Below the pieces are notes generated by a model, which saw only the letters and a list, made by a program, of their open reading frames with translations, was not told the DNA's origin and did no database searches. From positions 1 to 61,307 of the forward strand of contig REEA01000188.1 in NCBI GenBank assembly GCA_007695305.1: 61,307 nt of DNA, read 5' to 3'. The translations under genes were made by a program, and so were the position numbers. The stretch is from Bacteroidia bacterium (GTDB lineage: Bacteria; Bacteroidota; Bacteroidia; Bacteroidales; UBA7960). Positions 8,621-17,813 of the stretch are shown here, piece after piece (positions within the stretch are counted from its first letter, which is position 1; the number at the start of each line of letters is the position of its first letter).

Positions 8621-8631
8621 AAAAAATACAT

Positions 8632-9645
8632 ATGAAAAAATTTGGCTTGCTCACTCTGATTATTTTGTTGATGTTTTCCTGCGCACCAATCGACAGAGGA
8701 CCGCAGCTTGTGATCATCAGGGGAGTGGTTTTCGGCACTTATTATTCCATATCATATTACGATGATGACGGCACTGTATATCAGGAAGCGATCGACAGCC
8801 TGTTCAGGAAGTTTAACCGTTCGCTGTCGTTCTATGACCCCGGGTCTTTGTTGTCGCGGATCAACCGAAATGAAGAAACACTTGTTGATGAATACTTTGA
8901 AGTGGTTTTCAGACGGGCGCAGGAAATATCGAAAGAGACCGGCGGTGCTTTTGATGCCACTGTATTCCCGCTGGTGGATGCCTGGGGGTTTGGATTTTCT
9001 CAACGGGCTGAAATGACACCGGAAAAGATTGATAGTATTCTGCAATTTGTAGGTTTTGAAAAAGTCCGGGTTGACGATGGACATGTAATCAAGGATGATG
9101 AACGCGTTCAGCTGGATTTTAACGCCATTGCAAAGGGGTATGCAGCCGATGTGGTAGGTCTGTTTTTAGAATCAAAAGGGATATCAACCTATCTGGTAGA
9201 GATTGGTGGTGATATGATGGCAAAAGGGTTGAAGCCTGATGGAACCCAATGGCGTATTGGCCTTGAAATACCGGCCAGGGACATGGAAGCCACGCAGCAA
9301 TGGGATTATTTTGTGGAGATCAAAGATACCGGACTGGCCACTTCCGGCGACTACCGGCGCTATTATGAGGTAGAAGGCCGCCGCCTGTCTCATACCATTG
9401 ACCCTGAAACCGGATATCCCGTTGACCACCATCTGATGAGTGCATCTGTTTTTGCACCGGATGCCATGTCTGCAGATGCCTATGCAACTGCTTTCATGGT
9501 GATGGGACTGGCAAAGGCCATCGATTTTGTAGAAAATCGTGACGACCTTGAAGCCTATTTCATCTTCGCCGATCAAAGCATAGAACAACAATATGCCTAT
9601 TATGCGAGCTCAGGGCTCATATTACTCACCAGGGACGATTTATAG
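8632..9645 (+). CDS. apbE: FAD:protein FMN transferase, lipoprotein
   Basis: A 337-aa periplasmic lipoprotein that moves FMN from FAD onto Ser/Thr of target proteins. The lipobox is at the N-terminus (LLMFSCAP, Cys17). Family motifs are present: TGGAFDATVFPLVDAWGF, LDFNAIAKGYAADVV, STYLVEIGGDMMAKG, HTIDPETGYPV, and the metal-site region MSADAYATAFMVMG. Its obvious clients are NqrB Thr217 and NqrC Thr203, encoded upstream on the same strand. The CDF gene and a low-complexity spacer intervene, so co-transcription with nqr is not certain. Confidence 0.96.
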   Translation: MKKFGLLTLIILLMFSCAPIDRGPQLVIIRGVVFGTYYSISYYDDDGTVYQEAIDSLFRKFNRSLSFYDPGSLLSRINRNEETLVDEYFEVVFRRAQEISKETGGAFDATVFPLVDAWGFGFSQRAEMTPEKIDSILQFVGFEKVRVDDGHVIKDDERVQLDFNAIAKGYAADVVGLFLESKGISTYLVEIGGDMMAKGLKPDGTQWRIGLEIPARDMEATQQWDYFVEIKDTGLATSGDYRRYYEVEGRRLSHTIDPETGYPVDHHLMSASVFAPDAMSADAYATAFMVMGLAKAIDFVENRDDLEAYFIFADQSIEQQYAYYASSGLILLTRDDL

Positions 9646-9867
9646 CATAAAAAACCAACACCTGCGAAACCACACCGAAGAACAAGTTCCCCTGCAACAC
9701 CGGCCCGGGGAACTCCCGTGTATTACCCCCATTGCCTCGCCAACTTCATTCAATTAACAATTGTAAAACAGGAAAAACATTTCCCGGATTGAAAAAAAAA
9801 TCGTATATTTCTAAATTGAAACAGTAGTTGGATTTTTTTTCAAATCAATGCAAAATTCAAAGTCCCT

Positions 9868-10869
9868 ATGAAAAGAGCACAAAAAATTCGCCTGGGAATA
9901 TTTTTAATGGTAAGTACAGGCATTCTGATAATACTGATCGTATTCTTTATTGCCCAAAGTATATTTGAAACCAAAGAACAGTATTTTGTAGCCTATGAGA
10001 ATATATCAGTAAGTGGGCTGGAAGTTGGAAGTCCTGTAAAGTATTTGGGCATCAATGTGGGAACCATTGCCGACATTCGGATTGATCCGGATGATGTTCA
10101 TGTCGTCATTTTAGAGCTTGCCCTGAGGGAAGACACACCTGTTAAAGAGGATGCGGTGGCCGACATCGTGGCTATGGGTATCACGGGTTTGCGTACCATT
10201 GAGATCAGGGGAGGTACCCGTGAAGCTGCATTCCTGGAGCCGGGTGGCTATATCCGTGCCGGCACCTCATTTGCAGAAGACATAACCGGCAAAGCAGAAG
10301 ACATTTACTTCAAACTGGAGCAGGTACTCAACAATTTGCAAGTGTTTACCCATCCGGATAATATGCAGGCTTTTACCCAAACGGCACAGGATATTTCTGC
10401 GTTTACCAGGCAGGCAGGTGAAACGGTAACTGCGCTGGACGGACTTGTTGCCGACAACCGCGATGACATCCGGCAGGTGGTGGCATCAGCGGAAAAGTTT
10501 ACCCGGGAACTGGATAAAACCTCTGAAGAACTATTTATGGCCGTTGCCCGATTTAACCAAATCATGCAGGGTGACACCCTCGGAGAAGTGCTGGGGAACT
10601 TCAGGGAACTTTCGGTAACGCTCAGAGAAACCAACCTGAATGAGCTGATTGAACAATTGGCAGCCACCACCTCCGATACCCAGATACTGTTGCGGCGGGT
10701 CGGTGAAGATATTGACCGTGGTAGTGAGGCGCTTGCCGAAAACCTGTTGCTCCTCCAATATACACTGGAAAACATCCATGAAGTATCCCGTAAAGCCAGT
10801 GCAAACCCTTCAATCCTTATTCGGCGGCCCCGTATGGAAGACGCTGCAGACAAGATATTGAAAGACTGA
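9868..10869 (+). CDS. MlaD-like MCE-domain lipid transport protein
   Basis: A 333-aa protein with an N-terminal membrane anchor (about 8-33) and a single MCE domain (about 38-116; VSGLEVGSPVKYLGINVGTIADIRI and ITGLRTIEIRGG). A long helical region follows (about 145-300), predicted to reach across the periplasm. MCE proteins ring lipids passing between inner and outer membranes. It is the first gene of a four-gene cluster with a PqiC-like lipoprotein, an MlaE permease and an MlaF ATPase. The 222-bp gap before it has a GTTCCCC/GGGGAAC inverted repeat (9686-9713) without a T tract and no convincing promoter. Confidence 0.88.
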   Translation: MKRAQKIRLGIFLMVSTGILIILIVFFIAQSIFETKEQYFVAYENISVSGLEVGSPVKYLGINVGTIADIRIDPDDVHVVILELALREDTPVKEDAVADIVAMGITGLRTIEIRGGTREAAFLEPGGYIRAGTSFAEDITGKAEDIYFKLEQVLNNLQVFTHPDNMQAFTQTAQDISAFTRQAGETVTALDGLVADNRDDIRQVVASAEKFTRELDKTSEELFMAVARFNQIMQGDTLGEVLGNFRELSVTLRETNLNELIEQLAATTSDTQILLRRVGEDIDRGSEALAENLLLLQYTLENIHEVSRKASANPSILIRRPRMEDAADKILKD

Positions 10870-10942
10870 AGCTGTTTCCGAAATATCCCATAAAACATAT
10901 TGAACATAAACCGGTATTTATCATACAGACATAATAAACGCC

Positions 10943-11578
10943 ATGACACACAAAACCCGCCTGAGTATTGTTATTTTGACTTCCGTTGTGATGCTTTTCT
11001 CCATGATGGGCTGCAGGAGCAGTAAACCTTTGGTGCACCAATATTATCTGCTGGAACTACCACCGGAATTGTTTATAGAGTGGCCGGCTGACTTTTCTGC
11101 TGTTCCTGCCACATGCCAGATCGAAAAAGCGGATATTTCGACGGCCTATGCTGGCTACCAGATCGCCATCCGTGAAAACACCAATCAAATCAGATATTTC
11201 ACCTTTAACACCTGGGCCATCCGGCCGAAAGAGGCCTTTACACAAATGACACTGGACTTTCTTGTAAAGCACGGGTTGTTTGAACAAATTAGCCATGGCC
11301 GAACAATTGTGCCTGCAACCTATCTGCTGGAAACAGAGGTGCACCACCTTGAAATTGATAACCTGGAAGGTTTTTTCCGCGCCAGGCTGCATGTAGCGTT
11401 CAGGCTTCTGCATCACAATGAAAACTATGAAATCATTTATCAGCACTCTGCTGACCGATTTCAAACACTGGAACAAAACAGTATAAACGACTTCACAGCG
11501 GCTGTCAGTAAAATGTTTGCAGAGGAACTCCATACGTTTAGTATTGGTTTTATGAACATGCTCGGTGAAAACAGATAA
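10943..11578 (+). CDS. PqiC/YmbA-like ABC transport auxiliary lipoprotein
   Basis: A 211-aa lipoprotein: signal peptide with lipobox (MLFSMMGCRSSKP), then a domain of the LptE/PqiC type beginning YYLLELPPE. In other bacteria such proteins sit at the outer membrane as partners of MCE assemblies. Position between the MCE and permease genes supports the call more than sequence does, as the family is weakly conserved. It is 29-32 bp before the permease gene and 73 bp after the MCE gene. Confidence 0.72.
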   Translation: MTHKTRLSIVILTSVVMLFSMMGCRSSKPLVHQYYLLELPPELFIEWPADFSAVPATCQIEKADISTAYAGYQIAIRENTNQIRYFTFNTWAIRPKEAFTQMTLDFLVKHGLFEQISHGRTIVPATYLLETEVHHLEIDNLEGFFRARLHVAFRLLHHNENYEIIYQHSADRFQTLEQNSINDFTAAVSKMFAEELHTFSIGFMNMLGENR

Positions 11579-11610
11579 TATACACGGCCAATAGATTTAT
11601 CGAACCGGTG

Positions 11611-12753
11611 ATGAGAAAAAAAACGCAAAATAGCTTCAGTCGGAATATTGTATTTGAGGGTCAGCAGATTGCCTTGCTGGATGGTAATGTGCTCCGGTTA
11701 AAAGGTAACCTCACAATGAAGGAAGCTGCACATTTTACAGGGACGTTTTTCCGGATGTTTAAACCGTCAAAATACAGGTATCTGGATATCGACCTGTCGC
11801 TTCTTTCAAACATCGACAGTGCCGGTGTTATGGCTTTGTTTTATATTCAGAAACAGTTGAAAGAAAAGAAAATCAGGGTTGAAATCACCGGAGGATCAGA
11901 AACAGTGCAGGACAAAATCCGGCTTTTTTTTCCGGATACTGAAAACACGATCGCGTCACCACAAAAACCGGGGTGGTTTGAACATTCCGGAAACAAAGTA
12001 CACCACTTTTTCAGCTCTTATGTTTTTGGCTTTTTACTCTTGGCTGCCAATGTTTTTTATTGGGGCATTACCGACGTTTTTCGTACCCGGACCCGCCGGA
12101 AGGGAGAGGTGGTTAACCAGGCCATACAGATTGGCGTAAATGCAGTGATCATTATCGTATTCCTCAGTTTTGTCATCGGTTATGTGATCGCGCTGCATTC
12201 ATCCAGCCAATTAAGAACATTTGGAGCAAATATTTTTGTGGTCGACCTGGTTGTCTTCTCTATTATGAGCCAAATGGGTCCATTGATAACAGCTATTCTG
12301 GTTGCCGGCCGGAGCGGATCGGCAATTGCTGCTGAAATTGCAACCATGAAAGTCACTGCCGAATTGGACGCACTCAAAACCATGGGTTTGAACCCAAACC
12401 GTTTTGTGGTTGTGCCGAAGCTATATGCCTGCATGCTGACCATGCCTTTTTTGATTGTACTTGCCAATGTGGCAGGTATAACAGGAGGCGCACTGGCTGC
12501 GAATGTATATCTAGACATTACTCCCAATATTTTTATAAACAGGATGCAGGAGATTATGATGGCTAAGGACTTGTGGACTGCTTTGGTAAAAAGCCAGGTG
12601 TATGCCGGATTGATCGTGTTAACCGGCAGCTTTTATGGTTTTCGCGTTGAAAGAGGGGCTGAAGGCGTAGGTCGCATGACCACGTCCGCCGTTGTGCTGG
12701 CAATTACATTGGTCATATTGGCCGACAGCATACTGGGAATCATTTTTTACTAA
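11611..12753 (+). CDS. MlaE-type permease with fused N-terminal STAS domain
   Basis: A 380-aa inner-membrane permease of a lipid ABC transporter. The first 110 or so residues form a STAS domain (LRLKGNLTMKEA, then LSLLSNIDSAGVMALF), the counterpart of free-standing MlaB. The MlaE core follows (about 130-380), with VAGRSGSAIAAEIATMKVTAELDALKTMG as signature. A GTG codon at 11608 is followed at once by ATG at 11611, which is preferred. The stop is 4 bp before the ATPase start. Confidence 0.9.
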   Translation: MRKKTQNSFSRNIVFEGQQIALLDGNVLRLKGNLTMKEAAHFTGTFFRMFKPSKYRYLDIDLSLLSNIDSAGVMALFYIQKQLKEKKIRVEITGGSETVQDKIRLFFPDTENTIASPQKPGWFEHSGNKVHHFFSSYVFGFLLLAANVFYWGITDVFRTRTRRKGEVVNQAIQIGVNAVIIIVFLSFVIGYVIALHSSSQLRTFGANIFVVDLVVFSIMSQMGPLITAILVAGRSGSAIAAEIATMKVTAELDALKTMGLNPNRFVVVPKLYACMLTMPFLIVLANVAGITGGALAANVYLDITPNIFINRMQEIMMAKDLWTALVKSQVYAGLIVLTGSFYGFRVERGAEGVGRMTTSAVVLAITLVILADSILGIIFY

Positions 12754-12757
12754 TATC

Positions 12758-13537
12758 ATGATGATGGAAAAAGAAAAGGTAGTCGAAGTTCAGCATTTAT
12801 ACGCAGCTTTTGATGAAATGGTCGTTCTTTCAGATGTTTCTTTTGCAGCATTTAAAGGTGAAGTGTGTGTTATTTTGGGAGGCAGCGGCTCTGGAAAAAC
12901 AACATTGCTGAAACACCTGTTGTCGCTTTATCCGGTCATACAAGGACATGTGTCGGTGCTTGGCAAAGATGTTTCCCGCCTGAGGGAAGCAGAGCAGGTT
13001 GATCTGTACCTGCAAATGGGCGTTTTCTACCAAAGTGGTGCACTAATAAACTCATTAACAGTAGCCGAAAATGTAGCCCTCCCATTGGTACAGCATTCAA
13101 ATCTGCCAAAAGCACTCATCGATGATATTGTTTACATGAAGCTTGGGCTGGTGAATCTCTCCCATGCATTTCATCTGTATCCGTCGCAGCTCAGTGGTGG
13201 TATGCTGAAACGCGCAGCCCTTGCCCGGGCCATTGTCATGGATCCGCCATTGCTCTTTTGCGACGAGCCCGGTGCAGGTCTTGACCCTGTTTCACTGGAA
13301 GCGTTAGATACACTAATACTTAATCTTAAAGATAAATTGGGAATGACCATAATCATGGTAACCCACGAAGTGTCAAGTATTCTCAGAGTAGCCGACCGAA
13401 TCGTGTTTCTTGATAAGGGAATAGTTGCATTCGAAGGACCATTGATCGATGCCCTGCATGTGGATCAACCAGCAGTCAGGGAATTTTTCTCTGTGCTGGA
13501 TAACGAAAATATGAGGGAGTTGATAAGCGCGCAGTAG
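12758..13537 (+). CDS. MlaF-like ABC transporter ATP-binding protein
   Basis: A 259-aa ATPase of the lipid transporter. Walker A is GGSGSGKTT, the ABC signature LSGGMLKRAALARA, Walker B LLFCDEPGAGLDP, and the switch His is in MVTHEVSS. The open frame extends upstream to 12692 inside the permease gene. ATG at 12758, just after the permease stop, is the natural start (a run of three Met codons makes the exact one uncertain). No MlaC-like gene is nearby. Confidence 0.92.
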   Translation: MMMEKEKVVEVQHLYAAFDEMVVLSDVSFAAFKGEVCVILGGSGSGKTTLLKHLLSLYPVIQGHVSVLGKDVSRLREAEQVDLYLQMGVFYQSGALINSLTVAENVALPLVQHSNLPKALIDDIVYMKLGLVNLSHAFHLYPSQLSGGMLKRAALARAIVMDPPLLFCDEPGAGLDPVSLEALDTLILNLKDKLGMTIIMVTHEVSSILRVADRIVFLDKGIVAFEGPLIDALHVDQPAVREFFSVLDNENMRELISAQ

Positions 13538-13617
13538 AAAAACCGCTTTGTGAAGCTCTTTGCCCCAAAACTTTTTTTAGTGGTTTATACAGAAGACATC
13601 ATTGCCAGCCTGCATAT

Positions 13618-13830
13618 CTAAGCAATATTGTTTTCCTTCAATTCTGTATTGCTGTCACACTCTTCCGGAATTCCCGAAGCGCAAGAACATGGTTTTTGCT
13701 TCCCTGAGTCGGGATCGTAGGTGCTGGTGCACGATTTGGTAAAGGTTTCACCCGGCTTGATGAACATTTTTATAGCGATACCACCAATGGCAAGGGCTAA
13801 TAAAATGACGGCTAAAATAATGGCTTCCAT
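13618..13830 (-). CDS. Small Cys-rich membrane protein, function unknown
   Basis: A 70-aa protein with one N-terminal helix (about 3-24, EAIILAVILLALAIGGIAIKMF). A short domain follows with four cysteines in the order CTST, CSCASG, EEC, ending in an Asn/Glu-rich tail. Similar small proteins are common in Bacteroidota, but I do not know a function. The four Cys could bind metal or form disulfides. It is alone on the minus strand between the lipid operon and the methyltransferase. Start ATG gives a helix directly at the N-terminus, which supports it. Confidence 0.72.
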   Translation of the reverse strand: MEAIILAVILLALAIGGIAIKMFIKPGETFTKSCTSTYDPDSGKQKPCSCASGIPEECDSNTELKENNIA

Positions 13831-13950
13831 ATATGAAGGTATTTTTTTCTATGATTTTTGATGATTCGTTGCAATTGGAATTGTCTGATTATCTTCAGAC
13901 CTTTCAACGCATAACACATTGAAAATGTAACAAACAAGCGGGCCTAATGT

Positions 13951-14730
13951 TCATGTTGCAGCCGTTTTGCTGCGTATGTGAGCCATCATGATACCTGCGG
14001 CCATGGCCGCATTGAGAGACTCCGGTGCTTCAGCGGAGTCTCCCTGTTTGTGAGAAGGGATCGACATTTCTTTGAGGGTGGCTCTCAAAACCTTTTCTGA
14101 CAATCCTTTGGATTCATTACCGATCACGATAGCAGCAGGCAGCGAAAAAGACATGTCATACAAGCTTCCTCCATCGGTTGAAGCTGCATAGAAAGCAATT
14201 TCCCGGCTGAAGTTCTGAATGAAAGAAAGGATGTCGGTGTAGTACATTCGCACCCGCAAAAAGGATCCCATGCTGGACTGGATGACCTTTGGGTTGAAAA
14301 GATCGGCTGTATCGGGTGTGCAAAATATATGTCGCACACCAAACCAATCGGCCGTGCGGATAATGGTTCCCAGGTTGCCGGGGTCCTGAATGTTTTCCAG
14401 TATCACAATCAGATCATCGGATGCGAACTGTGCGGGGGGTGGATGTTTCGGTTTTTGTACCACTGCCAGTACCCTGTTTGGGCTCCTGAGGGTGCTGATC
14501 CGTTCCAGTTGTTTCGGGCTTACCCTTACTTTCTCCACATTGCCGGGGATCTGTGCTTCCATCTCTTCCATCCAATCAATGGTGCCGTAGATCGACACAA
14601 TATCTGCAAAGTCCGAAATGATCATTTCCTGAATGATCTTTTCTCCTTCAGCAACAAACTGATGGTACCGGTCACGGAACTTTTTTTGTTGCAAGGAGCG
14701 AATGTGCTTTATCTGATTGGCGGTGATCAT
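13951..14730 (-). CDS. TrmH/SpoU-family RNA 2'-O-methyltransferase
   Basis: A 259-aa SPOUT methyltransferase that uses S-adenosylmethionine to methylate ribose in rRNA or tRNA. An N-terminal substrate-binding domain (about 1-95) precedes the knotted catalytic domain. SPOUT motifs are visible: LENIQDPGNLGTIIRTADWFG (motif 1, with the Arg), IVIGNESKGLS (motif 2) and IPSHKQ...ESLNAAMAAGI (motif 3). The insertion of GDSAEAP in motif 3 is slightly unusual. RlmB-like 23S activity is possible, but the exact target cannot be read from the sequence. Confidence 0.9.
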   Translation of the reverse strand: MITANQIKHIRSLQQKKFRDRYHQFVAEGEKIIQEMIISDFADIVSIYGTIDWMEEMEAQIPGNVEKVRVSPKQLERISTLRSPNRVLAVVQKPKHPPPAQFASDDLIVILENIQDPGNLGTIIRTADWFGVRHIFCTPDTADLFNPKVIQSSMGSFLRVRMYYTDILSFIQNFSREIAFYAASTDGGSLYDMSFSLPAAIVIGNESKGLSEKVLRATLKEMSIPSHKQGDSAEAPESLNAAMAAGIMMAHIRSKTAAT

Positions 14731-14809
14731 GGATTTATCAAGGCACTGAAATTAAGAACAACGGCGATATTAAACCGGGGCCAATATTATTTGCCCGATG
14801 ACCTGATAT

Positions 14810-14838
14810 AAAAAAACCTGTCGCTTCAATGACAGGTT
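14810..14838 (-). terminator. Terminator of rpsF-rpsR-rplI
   Basis: AACCTGTC (14815-14822) and GACAGGTT (14831-14838) form an 8-bp stem with an 8-nt loop. A runs on the left and T runs on the right make it work in both directions; on the minus strand it follows rplI directly. Confidence 0.85.
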
Positions 14839-14859
14839 TTTTGTTGAGCCCATCAATGT

Positions 14860-15309
14860 TTATTCACCAAAAACCTCAAATTTCAACTCCGGGCGGACTT
14901 CCTTATGCAGATTGATTTTTGCCGTATATGTGCCCACTTCCTTGATGGCATCACCGTCAAGCATGATTTTCTTGCGGTCAATTTCAAGGCCGAATTGCTC
15001 TTTGATGGCTTCTGCTATTTGCAGTGCATTTACAGAACCAAAGATCTTTCCGGATGTACCCACTTTAGCAGCAATACGAACTTCAATATCCTGCAACTTC
15101 TCTGCCATTTTTTCCGCTTCCTTGCGAACCTTTTCTTCTTTAAACTGACGCTGCCTGATGGTTTCGGCCATTTTCTTCTTTTCGGAAGGGATGGCAATGA
15201 TGGCTAAGCCTTTTGGAATAAGATAGTTGGTGGCGTAACCGTCTTTCACGGTAACCAGATCGTCTTTGAACCCCAGATTGGGAACGTCTTGTTTTAAAAT
15301 AATTTCCAT
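14860..15309 (-). CDS. rplI: 50S ribosomal protein L9
   Basis: 149 aa. The N-terminal domain is typical (MEIILKQDVPNLGFKDDLVTVKDGYATNYLIPKGLA), followed by the long connecting helix (about 42-78, rich in Lys and Glu) and the C-terminal domain. It is the last gene of rpsF-rpsR-rplI, 12 bp after rpsR, and is followed by a clear terminator. Length is normal. Confidence 0.98.
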   Translation of the reverse strand: MEIILKQDVPNLGFKDDLVTVKDGYATNYLIPKGLAIIAIPSEKKKMAETIRQRQFKEEKVRKEAEKMAEKLQDIEVRIAAKVGTSGKIFGSVNALQIAEAIKEQFGLEIDRKKIMLDGDAIKEVGTYTAKINLHKEVRPELKFEVFGE

Positions 15310-15321
15310 TATTGTACCTCC

Positions 15322-15594
15322 CTATTTTAAAAGATCCGCTACATAAGGCATAATGGCCAGATGACGAGCCCTTTTGATGGCTTTGGCCACTTTGCGCTGA
15401 TACTTTACAGATGTTCCTGTAATCCTTCTGGGAAGGATCTTCCCCTGCTCGTTCACAAACTTTAGCAGAAAATTAGCATCCTTGTAGTCAATATATTTGA
15501 TTCCCGCTTTCTTGAAGCGGCAGTATTTCTTCTTCTTGATATCCACAGCGATAGGCGCCAGATATCTTATCTCTGAATTTTGTTGTACAGCCAT
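15322..15594 (-). CDS. rpsR: 30S ribosomal protein S18
   Basis: 90 aa. The conserved core reads [24 protein letters not shown]...[35 protein letters not shown]. It lies between rpsF and rplI; S18 binds S6 on the 30S platform, which explains the linkage. Normal length and start. Confidence 0.98.
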   Translation of the reverse strand: MAVQQNSEIRYLAPIAVDIKKKKYCRFKKAGIKYIDYKDANFLLKFVNEQGKILPRRITGTSVKYQRKVAKAIKRARHLAIMPYVADLLK

Positions 15595-15621
15595 GTTTCA
15601 ATGTTTTTTTGGTCCTACCTT

Positions 15622-15987
15622 TTAATTTTCTTTTTCTGCTTCTGTTTCCTTAACAGCATCCTTTTCACGCCGTTTTTTCTCATTGTATGCTACAGCATGC
15701 TTGTCCAATGAAACAGTAAGGAAACGTATCACCTTCTCGTCGCGCTTCATCTCCAGCTCCAGGGCTTTCACCAGCTGGGTGTCGGCTTTAAACTCTATCA
15801 GGTGATAAAAGCCGGTGGATTTTTTCTGGATCGGATAGGCCATTTTGCGCAAGCCCCAATGGTCCTCATACACAATCTCTGCCCCCTTGTTTTTCAGGTA
15901 GTCCTGAAACTTACTTACCGTTTCCTTCATCTGTTCTTCAGACAAAACGGGAGTCATAATGAAAACGGTTTCGTACTGTCTTACCAT
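15622..15987 (-). CDS. rpsF: 30S ribosomal protein S6
   Basis: 121 aa starting at [20 protein letters not shown], the usual S6 beginning. The frame is open back to an ATG at 16020 that would add 11 residues ([11 protein letters not shown]), which is not typical of S6. The C-terminus has the charged tail common in Bacteroidota S6. First gene of the S6-S18-L9 operon, with a candidate promoter at 16045-16052. Confidence 0.96.
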   Translation of the reverse strand: MVRQYETVFIMTPVLSEEQMKETVSKFQDYLKNKGAEIVYEDHWGLRKMAYPIQKKSTGFYHLIEFKADTQLVKALELEMKRDEKVIRFLTVSLDKHAVAYNEKKRREKDAVKETEAEKEN

Positions 15988-16044
15988 TTTGATTTGTTTA
16001 ATGTGTTTGTAATGATTCAATTATACATTCTCTAAAACGAGGTG

Positions 16045-16052
16045 CAAAGGTA
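16045..16052 (-). promoter_or_regulatory. -7 box of the S6-S18-L9 operon
   Basis: On the minus strand this reads TACCTTTG followed by CACC, an excellent match to the Bacteroidota form TAnnTTTGCAnCC. No TTG is seen at the -33 position, which is often weak in ribosomal promoters. Confidence 0.6.
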
Positions 16053-16148
16053 ATCAAAAATTTTAATTGGAAGCATGGAAAATTACTAATTTAACCAGTC
16101 TTCCGGGAAGAAGGAAATGGTATATAAACAGTAACCCGGAAAGAAATA

Positions 16149-17750
16149 TCATTCTGTTCCGCTGACCTTTTGGTAAGGTACAACGCGATAATAGTCGGCG
16201 GGATAGATGCCTGCAGAGATGAGTATTTGTCTCAGGGTAAATTGAACATTCAAGTGTTTTACTGTACCCATACTGTCAAGATCAAAAGTGACAAACTTTT
16301 CGCGCATGGACCTGTTTCTCCAGTGAGCACGGAAAGTGTCATAATGCCAATGTTCAAGATCTGCAATCATCTCGGCATCATCCCACAATTGCATCACCAG
16401 ATGGCCATTGGTATGGAGGCTGATTTCCGCGTTGTCATATACCTGGTGGTGATAATAACCTGTATATGCTTCCAGGGGCAGGGAAGGGGAGGTGCCTGTC
16501 TGTCTTTGGGCCTCAATGGCCTGCCGTCTTTCAAGGGTTTCGGCTTTCAGTGTTTCGAATTGTTCAAAATAGTGTGCATGCCAGTCTTTTTCCTCCTTAG
16601 TTTCGAGAATGGCATCCAGGATATAATAGACCACCGCCGGCCTGAAATTACAAAACAGATTGCTGGCAACCACTATTCCCAGATCCATTTCGGGCATCAG
16701 CAACAAGAATGACGTCATGCCATCAGTGGCTCCGCTGTGTTGCGACACCCTGTAACCCTTGTATTCTCTGAGCCCCCAGCCAAGGCCGTATCCGGTGAGC
16801 GGATCTCGCAGGGGGTCGTCAAGGGAGAAGACCTGATGGGGCTGGTGGGTTTCCAGGATTTTTTCCCGGCTGATCAGTTGTTGCCCTTTATAGGCCCCCG
16901 GTTCACCCAGATGAAGGAGCATCCAACGGGACATATCAGTCACCGATGCATTTACCGATGCGGCAGGACCCACATTGTCAAAATTCCGGCGGGGTATCAC
17001 CACCACCTCACCAAATATTTCCTGGTGAGGCCATGCTGCATTTTCCATGTTCTCAAGCCGCTTTATGGATGTGCTTGCCGTGGTCATCAGCAGTGGCTGA
17101 AAAAGGCGTTCGGTCATAAAGTCATCCCAGCTCATCCCCGAAACGGCCTCAATTACCTGACCTGCCACCATATACATGATGTTGCTGTAAGTATAACCGG
17201 AACGGAAGGTTTGCTCAAAGGGCATATGCTTTACAAAGCCCATTATGGTCTCCGGATCCCGGCCGGGCATAAAACGCAATCTGTTGCCCGTCAGCCGGCC
17301 AATACCAACCCGGTGCGATAACAGATCGCGCACGGTGAGGTGTTCGCTCACCCATGGATCCGACAGGGAAAACCACGGCAAATGATCACGCACCCTGTCG
17401 TCCCAGTCCATTTTGCCTTCGTCCACCAACATCGCCATGGCGGCGGATGTCATGGCTTTGGTAAGAGAAGCCATCCCGAAAACCGTATGCTCATCAACCG
17501 CTTCACCGGAGCCCAGTTTTCGCTCGCCAAATCCCGCTGCATAAACCGCTTCTCCCCCCATTACCACGGCAACTGCCATACCCGGAATACCATAGTCCGA
17601 CATTCCGCGCTCCATGAAAGCAGGCAGACCGGCAAGTTGTTTTTGTATGCGTTCCTCAAGGCTTTCACGTTTTTCTCCATATTTTGCCCCCACGGGAAAC
17701 AACCACAAAAACAAAACAAGAAAGCACAACGCGTTTGTTCTTTGATGCAT
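16149..17750 (-). CDS. Exported serine hydrolase, beta-lactamase/DD-peptidase-like fold
   Basis: A 533-aa periplasmic protein with a signal peptide (ALCFLVLFLWLFPVGA). The class C beta-lactamase fold spans about 35-400. The nucleophile motif SxxK is SLTK (within GMASLTKAMTSAAMA), the YxN motif is YSN (within SGYTYSNIMYM), and the third motif is HSG (within SQHSGATDGMTS). About 130 C-terminal residues (YTGYYHHQVYDNAEIS...) form an added beta domain seen in many such hydrolases. The substrate could be a peptide, ester or peptidoglycan; antibiotic hydrolysis cannot be inferred. Confidence 0.88.
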   Translation of the reverse strand: MHQRTNALCFLVLFLWLFPVGAKYGEKRESLEERIQKQLAGLPAFMERGMSDYGIPGMAVAVVMGGEAVYAAGFGERKLGSGEAVDEHTVFGMASLTKAMTSAAMAMLVDEGKMDWDDRVRDHLPWFSLSDPWVSEHLTVRDLLSHRVGIGRLTGNRLRFMPGRDPETIMGFVKHMPFEQTFRSGYTYSNIMYMVAGQVIEAVSGMSWDDFMTERLFQPLLMTTASTSIKRLENMENAAWPHQEIFGEVVVIPRRNFDNVGPAASVNASVTDMSRWMLLHLGEPGAYKGQQLISREKILETHQPHQVFSLDDPLRDPLTGYGLGWGLREYKGYRVSQHSGATDGMTSFLLLMPEMDLGIVVASNLFCNFRPAVVYYILDAILETKEEKDWHAHYFEQFETLKAETLERRQAIEAQRQTGTSPSLPLEAYTGYYHHQVYDNAEISLHTNGHLVMQLWDDAEMIADLEHWHYDTFRAHWRNRSMREKFVTFDLDSMGTVKHLNVQFTLRQILISAGIYPADYYRVVPYQKVSGTE

Positions 17751-17813
17751 GAGGCCTTTGTTTTACATAGTAAAATTAATGCTTGCAAACCACATTTGCA
17801 AAACCGCCCATTA

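Noticed and set aside
8047-8631. 194-aa minus-strand open frame
   Set aside because: It is antisense to the CDF gene and to simple repeats; the Ser/Leu/Cys repeats of its product are translations of the low-complexity tract.
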